A DNA stretch of 11,832 bases from Bacteroidia bacterium. GTDB lineage: Bacteria; Bacteroidota; Bacteroidia; Bacteroidales; Azobacteroidaceae. Positions 7,395 through 11,832 of the stretch are shown piece by piece. Every line of letters starts with the position of its first letter. Positions within the stretch are counted from its first letter, which is position 1. The DNA lies in assembly GCA_025996895.1 (NCBI GenBank), contig BNTW01000083.1, positions 1-11,832 on the forward strand, in the 5' to 3' direction. The notes beneath the pieces were generated by a model. That model ran no database searches and was not told the origin of the DNA. It saw only the letters and a program-made list of their open reading frames with translations. Made by a program: the position numbers and the translations under genes.

Positions 7395-7501
7395 AAATCT
7401 TTTTCTTACGGTATTTTCGTGAAGACTTTCCCGTTTTTATTTTTCTCACTCATCATCCAACCTTGTAAAAATTGAGAATAACGGAACAAAATTACGAAAA
7501 A

Positions 7502-7536
7502 TTTGCTGATTTTCTAAACAATTTATTGTAATTTTG
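7502..7536 (+). promoter_or_regulatory. mutA: Likely mutA-mutB promoter
   Basis: TAATTTTG (7529-7536) matches the TAnnTTTG -7 consensus, with a TTTG at 7502-7505 as a possible -33 element. The 23-nt spacing is slightly long. A start near 7542 would give a leader of about 70 nt to the ATG at 7615. That is too short for a cobalamin riboswitch, and I see none. An in-frame TTG at 7534 lies inside this element and is therefore not the translation start. Confidence 0.45.
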
Positions 7537-7614
7537 CGCGGCGAAACAAAGAATTTGCCTGTCTATACTATTTTTTTGACAAAGGTTAATGTATATAATT
7601 TCAAAAAATATTCT

Positions 7615-9522
7615 ATGAGTAATTCAAAGGAAAAACTTTTCTCGGAATTTCCGGCGGTTTCTACCGAAAAGTGGCTGGAAAAAATCACAGCCGACTTGAA
7701 GGGCGCGGATTTCGAGAAAAAACTTGTCTGGAAAACAAACGAAGGCTTTAGTGTGAGGCCTTTTTATCGGGAAGAAGACATCAACGGTTTGCAAACAATC
7801 GCTTCTTTGCCGGGTGAATTTCCGTATGTACGCGGAACAAAAAAGAAAAGCAATGATTGGTATGTGCGCCAAGACATTGTAGTAGAGAACGTTGTAGAAG
7901 CCAACCGGAAAGCGTTGGACATTCTGAACAAAGGCGTTACCTCGCTCGGTTTCAGAATTTCGCGGGAAGAGGTGAATAAGGAAACGATTGCCGTTCTTTT
8001 AAATGGTATCCTTCCGGAATACATCGAGCTGAATTTTACGACTTGCAATATGCAGTCGGTCAAGTTGATTAATCTGCTGGTCGAATATTTTAAGGAAAAA
8101 AATTATGACCTGACTAAAATTCAAGGTTCGGTCAATATTGATTTTGTCGGCATTATTTTGAAAAAAGGCCACATCAAAGAAGAGTGGATACAAGAGATGA
8201 CGGCGGCGATTCAGGCGGCTGCCGAACTCCGCTATTTTAAGGTGATTACCGTGAATGCGTATTTGTTCAACAATGCCGGCTCGTTTATCACGCAGGAATT
8301 GGGCTACGCGCTGGCTTGGGGCAACGAATTGTTAAGCCGTTTGACGGAAGCCGGTATCGACCCGGCCGTTGCCGCTAAAAAAATCAAATTCAACTTCGGA
8401 ATAGGCGCGAATTATTTTATGGAAATCGCAAAATTCCGCGCTGCCCGCTGGCTGTGGGCCGAAATCGTGAAAGCCTACAATCCTACCTGTCATTACGACT
8501 GTCCGAACGAAGGGGCGAACAACGAATGTCGTTGCGCAGGCAAAATGAATATTTTTGCGCAGACTTCTACGTTCAATCAGACGGTTTTCGATGCTTATGT
8601 AAATTTACTCCGTACGCAAACCGAAGCCATGTCGGCCTCTATTGCAGGCGTCAATTCGTTACTGGTTTCTCCTTTCGACGAAACTTTCCAAACGCCTGAC
8701 GATTTTTCGGAACGCATTGCCCGCAATCAACAATTATTGTTGAAGGAAGAATGCCATTTTGATAAAATTGTGGATGCTTCCGGTGGTTCTTATTATATTG
8801 AAACGCTGACAAACTCCATTGCACAGGAAGCTTGGAAACTGTTTTTGGCGACCGAAGAAAAAAGTTTTTACGAAGCGGTGAAAGCCGGTGAAATTCAAAA
8901 GGCTGTCAATGCTTCTGCCGATAAACGTTTTGGTGCAGTGGCTCAACGGCGCGAAATTTTGTTGGGAACCAATCAATATCCGAATTTCACGGAGAAAATT
9001 GGGCACGCGGTGCACGGTACAAAGGTGCACGAAAAAGAAGTATGTAATTGCGGCTCTCCCGTGCACCCTGAACCGTGCACCCTGAACCGCAAACGCCTCG
9101 CAGAGGAATTTGAAACGTTGCGTTTATTGACTGAAAAATCGGGCAAAGAAGTGAAAGCATTCATGCTGACTATCGGCAATTTGGCTATGCGTCTGGCACG
9201 TTCGCAGTTCTCGTCGAATTTTTTGGCTTGCGCCGGTTACAAAGTGATTGATAATCTCGGCTTTGAAACCGTCGAACAGGGTGTAGAAGCTGCTCGTAAA
9301 GCCGGTGCGGATATTATTGTGCTTTGTTCGAGCGACGACGAATATGCAACCTTTGCTCCCAAAGCGCACCGATTGATTGGTGATAACGAAATTTTGATTA
9401 TTGCCGGTGCGCCCGTCTGCATGGAAGAACTGAAAGCACAGGGGATTATGAATTATATCAATGTGAAAAGTAATGTATTGGAAACATTGAAATCGTTAAA
9501 TGCTAAACTGGGAATACAATGA
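7615..9522 (+). CDS. mutA: Methylmalonyl-CoA mutase small subunit MutA
   Basis: MutA is the smaller, non-catalytic subunit of the heterodimeric B12-dependent methylmalonyl-CoA mutase. From this ATG it has 635 residues: an N-terminal extension ([27 protein letters not shown]), a mutase TIM barrel (about 40-450, with [23 protein letters not shown] and [17 protein letters not shown]), and a degenerate cobalamin-type domain (about 505-635). The DxHxxG cobalt-ligand motif of the large subunit is absent; the equivalent stretch reads [16 protein letters not shown] frame-open extension to 7534 was rejected because it reads through the promoter. Two odd features stand out: a Cys cluster (C292, C296, C305, C307) after the NPT segment, and a repeat-derived linker at about 465-492. 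The stop overlaps the mutB ATG by 4 bp, implying coupled synthesis. Confidence 0.94.
   Translation: MSNSKEKLFSEFPAVSTEKWLEKITADLKGADFEKKLVWKTNEGFSVRPFYREEDINGLQTIASLPGEFPYVRGTKKKSNDWYVRQDIVVENVVEANRKALDILNKGVTSLGFRISREEVNKETIAVLLNGILPEYIELNFTTCNMQSVKLINLLVEYFKEKNYDLTKIQGSVNIDFVGIILKKGHIKEEWIQEMTAAIQAAAELRYFKVITVNAYLFNNAGSFITQELGYALAWGNELLSRLTEAGIDPAVAAKKIKFNFGIGANYFMEIAKFRAARWLWAEIVKAYNPTCHYDCPNEGANNECRCAGKMNIFAQTSTFNQTVFDAYVNLLRTQTEAMSASIAGVNSLLVSPFDETFQTPDDFSERIARNQQLLLKEECHFDKIVDASGGSYYIETLTNSIAQEAWKLFLATEEKSFYEAVKAGEIQKAVNASADKRFGAVAQRREILLGTNQYPNFTEKIGHAVHGTKVHEKEVCNCGSPVHPEPCTLNRKRLAEEFETLRLLTEKSGKEVKAFMLTIGNLAMRLARSQFSSNFLACAGYKVIDNLGFETVEQGVEAARKAGADIIVLCSSDDEYATFAPKAHRLIGDNEILIIAGAPVCMEELKAQGIMNYINVKSNVLETLKSLNAKLGIQ
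9009..9081. repeat. Imperfect inverted repeat inside mutA linker
   Basis: Two 23-nt arms (9009-9031 and 9059-9081) are inverted copies that agree except for two substitutions and one single-base indel. A 27-nt spacer separates them. Each arm contains two GTGCAC hexamers, giving four in under 75 nt. The element is read in frame through MutA residues about 465-490, between the mutase barrel and the C-terminal domain. It could form a long hairpin in single-stranded DNA or mRNA. Confidence 0.75.
9060..9087. repeat. Exact 14-bp tandem duplication in mutA
   Basis: CGTGCACCCTGAAC occurs twice in direct succession (9060-9073 and 9074-9087) and is followed by the first two bases of a third copy. Because 14 is not a multiple of three, the copies are translated in different frames (VHPE, then CTLN). 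The repetition therefore arose at DNA level and is not a protein repeat. It overlaps the right arm of the inverted repeat. Confidence 0.85.
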
Positions 9523-11666
9523 AAGTAGATTTTAAAAAGATAGACATAGAAAAAGCGGGATTTTCAGCGACAAATCCCGAACAGTGGGCGCAAGTCAACG
9601 ACATACAGGCCGATTGGAACACGCCCGAACAAATTCCGGTGAAACCGGTTTATACAAAAGCCGATCTCGAAGACATGGAACACTTGAACTACGCTTCCGG
9701 TATTCCGCCGTTTTTACGCGGTCCCTATACCGGTATGTATGCCATGCGTCCCTGGACGATCCGCCAATATGCCGGATTTTCGACCGCCGAAGAATCGAAT
9801 GCTTTCTATCGCAGAAACTTGGCTTCGGGACAAAAAGGACTTTCCGTAGCGTTTGATTTGGCTACGCATCGCGGTTATGATGCCGATCACCCGCGCGTGG
9901 TGGGCGACGTGGGCAAAGCGGGTGTTTCGATTTGCTCGTTGGAAGACATGAAAGTGCTGTTTGACAGTATTCCGTTGAAAGATATGTCTGTTTCCATGAC
10001 CATGAACGGTGCGGTGTTGCCGGTGCTGGCATTTTATATCAATGCCGGATTAGAACAAGGTGCGACGCTGGAAGAATTGAGCGGAACAATCCAGAACGAT
10101 ATTTTGAAGGAATTTATGGTGCGCAACACCTATATTTATCCGCCTGAGTTTTCGATGAAGATTATTGCCGACATCTTTGAATATACTTCGCAAAAAATGC
10201 CAAAATTCAATTCGATTTCGATTTCGGGATACCACATGCAGGAAGCGGGTGCAACCGCCGACATCGAGTTGGCTTATACGTTGGCCGACGGTATGGAATA
10301 TCTGAAAGCGGGTATTGAAGCGGGTATCGATGTAGATGCGTTCGCACCTCGTTTGTCGTTTTTCTGGGGCATAGGCATGAATCATTTTATGGAAATTGCC
10401 AAACTGCGTGCCGGCCGCTTGTTATGGGCGAAGATTTTGAAAAGTTTCGGAGCGAAAAATCCGAAATCGTTGGCCTTGCGTACGCACTGTCAGACGTCGG
10501 GTTGGTCGCTCACCGAACAAGATCCGTTCAATAATGTTGGCCGTACTTGTATCGAAGCCATGTCGGCTACTTTGGGACACACCCAATCGTTGCATACCAA
10601 TGCGCTGGACGAAGCGATTGCATTGCCGACCGATTTCTCGGCGCGGATTGCTCGCAACACACAGATCTACATTCAGGAAGAAACTTATATCACGAAAGAA
10701 ATTGATCCTTGGGCTGGCTCGTATTATGTGGAAACACTAACACAGGAGTTGGCACAAAAAGCATGGGCGTTGATACAGGAAGTTCAGGAACTCGGCGGAA
10801 TGGCCAAAGCTATCGAAACCGGTATTCCGAAAATGCGTATCGAAGAAGCGGCCGCACGCACGCAGGCGCGTATTGATTCCGGAAATCAAACCATTGTCGG
10901 CTTGAACAAATATCGTTTGGAAAAAGAAGCCCCTATCGATATTTTGGAAGTGGATAATACCGCTGTTCGCAAACAGCAAATCGAACGTTTGAACGAGTTG
11001 AAAGCCAAACGCGACAACGAAGCGGTGAAAAAAACGTTGGAAGCGATTACGCGTTGCGCCGAAACCGGCGAAGGCAATTTGTTGGATTTGGCCGTTCGGG
11101 CTGCCTCTGTTCGCGCAACATTGGGCGAAATTTCCGATGCTTGCGAAAAAGTGTGTGGAAGATATAAAGCAATAATTAGAACTATATCAGGCGTGTATTC
11201 ATCAGAAACAAAAGGAGATGCTTCCTTCCAAAAAGCACAGGAACTGGCTGAAAAATTTGCCAAGGAAGAAGGTCGTCAGCCACGTATCATGATTGCCAAA
11301 ATGGGTCAGGACGGACATGACCGGGGTGCGAAAGTGGTAGCCACCGGTTATGCCGACTGCGGTTTTGACGTCGATATGGGGCCGTTGTTCCAGACACCGG
11401 AAGAAGCTGCCCGTCAAGCTGTTGAAAACGATGTGCATGTATTGGGTGTTTCGTCGCTGGCCGCAGGACACAAAACGCTTGTTCCGCAGGTGATTGCCGA
11501 ATTGAAGAAACTCGGACGCGAGGACATCCTCGTAATAGCCGGTGGGGTCATTCCTGCACAGGATTATGATTTCCTGTATAAGTCGGGCGTCGCCGCGATA
11601 TTCGGTCCGGGAACACCGGTATCTACCGCAGCGATAACGATTTTGGAATTGTTGTTGGCAAAATAA
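9519..11666 (+). CDS. mutB: Methylmalonyl-CoA mutase large (catalytic) subunit MutB
   Basis: MutB interconverts (R)-methylmalonyl-CoA and succinyl-CoA by an adenosylcobalamin radical rearrangement. The 715 residues form a TIM-barrel substrate domain (about 40-560) and a C-terminal cobalamin-binding domain (about 585-715). The B12 motif is GQD598-G-H600-D-R-G603, with H600 as the lower cobalt ligand, supported by GVSSLAAGH (643-651) and IAGGVIP (673-679). Active-site residues line up with the Propionibacterium enzyme at a constant offset of five: Y84 (Y89), R202 (R207) and H239 (H244, in [10 protein letters not shown]). All catalytic residues are therefore present. The gene begins inside the mutA stop (ATGA) and ends 28 nt before a hairpin. 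In Bacteroidales this enzyme usually serves the succinate-propionate route; that role is inferred here. Confidence 0.97.
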   Translation: MKVDFKKIDIEKAGFSATNPEQWAQVNDIQADWNTPEQIPVKPVYTKADLEDMEHLNYASGIPPFLRGPYTGMYAMRPWTIRQYAGFSTAEESNAFYRRNLASGQKGLSVAFDLATHRGYDADHPRVVGDVGKAGVSICSLEDMKVLFDSIPLKDMSVSMTMNGAVLPVLAFYINAGLEQGATLEELSGTIQNDILKEFMVRNTYIYPPEFSMKIIADIFEYTSQKMPKFNSISISGYHMQEAGATADIELAYTLADGMEYLKAGIEAGIDVDAFAPRLSFFWGIGMNHFMEIAKLRAGRLLWAKILKSFGAKNPKSLALRTHCQTSGWSLTEQDPFNNVGRTCIEAMSATLGHTQSLHTNALDEAIALPTDFSARIARNTQIYIQEETYITKEIDPWAGSYYVETLTQELAQKAWALIQEVQELGGMAKAIETGIPKMRIEEAAARTQARIDSGNQTIVGLNKYRLEKEAPIDILEVDNTAVRKQQIERLNELKAKRDNEAVKKTLEAITRCAETGEGNLLDLAVRAASVRATLGEISDACEKVCGRYKAIIRTISGVYSSETKGDASFQKAQELAEKFAKEEGRQPRIMIAKMGQDGHDRGAKVVATGYADCGFDVDMGPLFQTPEEAARQAVENDVHVLGVSSLAAGHKTLVPQVIAELKKLGREDILVIAGGVIPAQDYDFLYKSGVAAIFGPGTPVSTAAITILELLLAK

Positions 11667-11694
11667 AAAAGGCCGTATTAATCTAAAAGAAGAG

Positions 11695-11726
11695 AAGGCT
11701 GTTTCAACTTATGAGACAGCCTTTCT
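11695..11726. terminator. Hairpin terminator after mutB, possibly bidirectional
   Basis: AAGGCTGTTTC (11695-11705) pairs with GAGACAGCCTT (11713-11723) over 11 bp, including one G-T pair, with a 7-nt loop. On the plus strand the stem is followed by TCTT (11724-11727 region), a weak T-tract. On the minus strand it is followed by CTCTTCTTTTAG, which is richer in T. The hairpin sits 28 bp beyond the mutB stop and contains the stop codon of a possible minus-strand frame, so it may serve two converging genes. Confidence 0.65.
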
Positions 11727-11832
11727 TGCAGTCATGGCAGTCATGGCAGTCATTGCGCGCTTGACGCGCAATCCCCCGACCACCGTTAATACATAAATTC
11801 CTGCAATCAACAACAACAACATTGTTCCGTTT
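11709..11832 (-). CDS. Possible C-terminal end of a membrane protein (partial)
   Basis: A minus-strand frame is open from the window edge to a TAA at 11709-11711, giving 40 residues with no start inside the window. It reads GTMLLLLIAGIYVLTVV, a plausible transmembrane helix, then GGLRVKRAM and a basic tail with three MTA triplets, ending RKAVS. A hydrophobic helix followed by positive charges is typical of a cytoplasm-facing C-terminus, and the stop lies in a terminator-like hairpin. Support is limited: the piece is short, the leucine run comes from a TTG repeat, and part of the tail comes from small DNA repeats. I recognise no family. It could also be a non-coding repeat region that happens to stay open. 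Confidence 0.35.
   Translation of the reverse strand, partial: NGTMLLLLIAGIYVLTVVGGLRVKRAMTAMTAMTARKAVS
11728..11754. repeat. 9-bp tandem repeat, about three copies
   Basis: GCAGTCATG occurs at 11728-11736 and 11737-11745, and GCAGTCATT at 11746-11754 is a third copy with one change. The unit is three codons long, so in the possible minus-strand frame it yields three MTA triplets. It runs directly into the palindrome that follows. Confidence 0.8.
11752..11772. repeat. REP-like palindrome
   Basis: ATTGCGCG (11752-11759) and CGCGCAAT (11765-11772) form a perfect 8-bp stem around a 5-nt loop. With its flanks it reads GTCATTGCG...CGCAATCCC. That framing resembles dispersed REP-type palindromes known in many bacterial genomes; membership of such a family is inferred by eye. 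It has no following T-tract on the plus strand, so I do not treat it as a terminator. Confidence 0.5.

Noticed and set aside
7534..7614. 27-residue N-terminal extension of MutA from a TTG
   Set aside because: The TTG lies within the -7 promoter element, and the ATG at 7615 gives the N-terminus expected of MutA proteins.
9060..9087. Frameshift or pseudogene in mutA caused by the 14-bp tandem repeat
   Set aside because: The frame remains open, and the C-terminal domain downstream continues normally to the expected end with the usual mutB overlap.
1..11832. CRISPR array, tRNA or rRNA genes
   Set aside because: No regularly spaced repeats and no cloverleaf or rRNA-like sequence were found on reading. 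The only tandem repeats are the 14-bp and 9-bp units described.

Overview
The window reads as a chromosomal segment of a Bacteroidota (Bacteroidales-type) bacterium. Three things point there. First, lpxC is fused to fabZ in one 463-codon gene, an arrangement typical of this phylum. Second, there is an adjacent mutA/mutB pair for a two-subunit methylmalonyl-CoA mutase. Third, the intergenic regions carry TAnnTTTG-type -7 promoter elements, while Shine-Dalgarno sequences are not evident. All placements come from reading the sequence; no database search was possible.

Layout. Positions 1-144 are AT-rich and show no gene. Positions 145-1111 (minus strand) hold antitoxin, RelE/ParE-type toxin and a YraN/UPF0102 nuclease-like protein, tightly packed and transcribed in that order. 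The divergent region 1112-1273 carries promoters for both directions and a perfect 10-bp inverted repeat that could be the toxin-antitoxin operator. Positions 1274-2664 (plus strand) hold tadA and an extended-SDR NAD(P)-dependent epimerase/reductase, overlapping by 4 bp. Positions 2621-7335 (minus strand) hold a five-gene cluster transcribed as lpxD, lpxC/fabZ, lpxA, a pRiA4b ORF-3-like acidic protein, and miaA. Its last gene overlaps the convergent SDR gene by 44 bp. Positions 7336-7614 are a divergent promoter region. Positions 7615-11666 (plus strand) hold mutA and mutB, overlapping by 4 bp. A hairpin that looks like a shared terminator follows, then a possible 3' end of a minus-strand membrane protein running off the window.

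How the genes work together. lpxA, the LpxC part of the fusion and lpxD give the first three acyl-transfer and deacetylation steps of lipid A synthesis. The FabZ part links this to fatty-acid elongation by drawing on the same 3-hydroxyacyl-ACP pool. miaA and tadA both modify tRNA anticodon-loop bases but lie in separate, convergent units. MutA and MutB form the B12-dependent mutase that interconverts succinyl-CoA and methylmalonyl-CoA, which in these bacteria usually feeds propionate production.

Most of the window is ordinary core metabolism, and I see no new multi-gene system. The most unusual structure is a palindromic and tandem GTGCAC-rich sequence read in frame through the linker of MutA (9009-9088). 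A second small repeat and hairpin occurs at 11728-11772, possibly inside another reading frame. The possible operator of the toxin-antitoxin pair is the next most useful lead.
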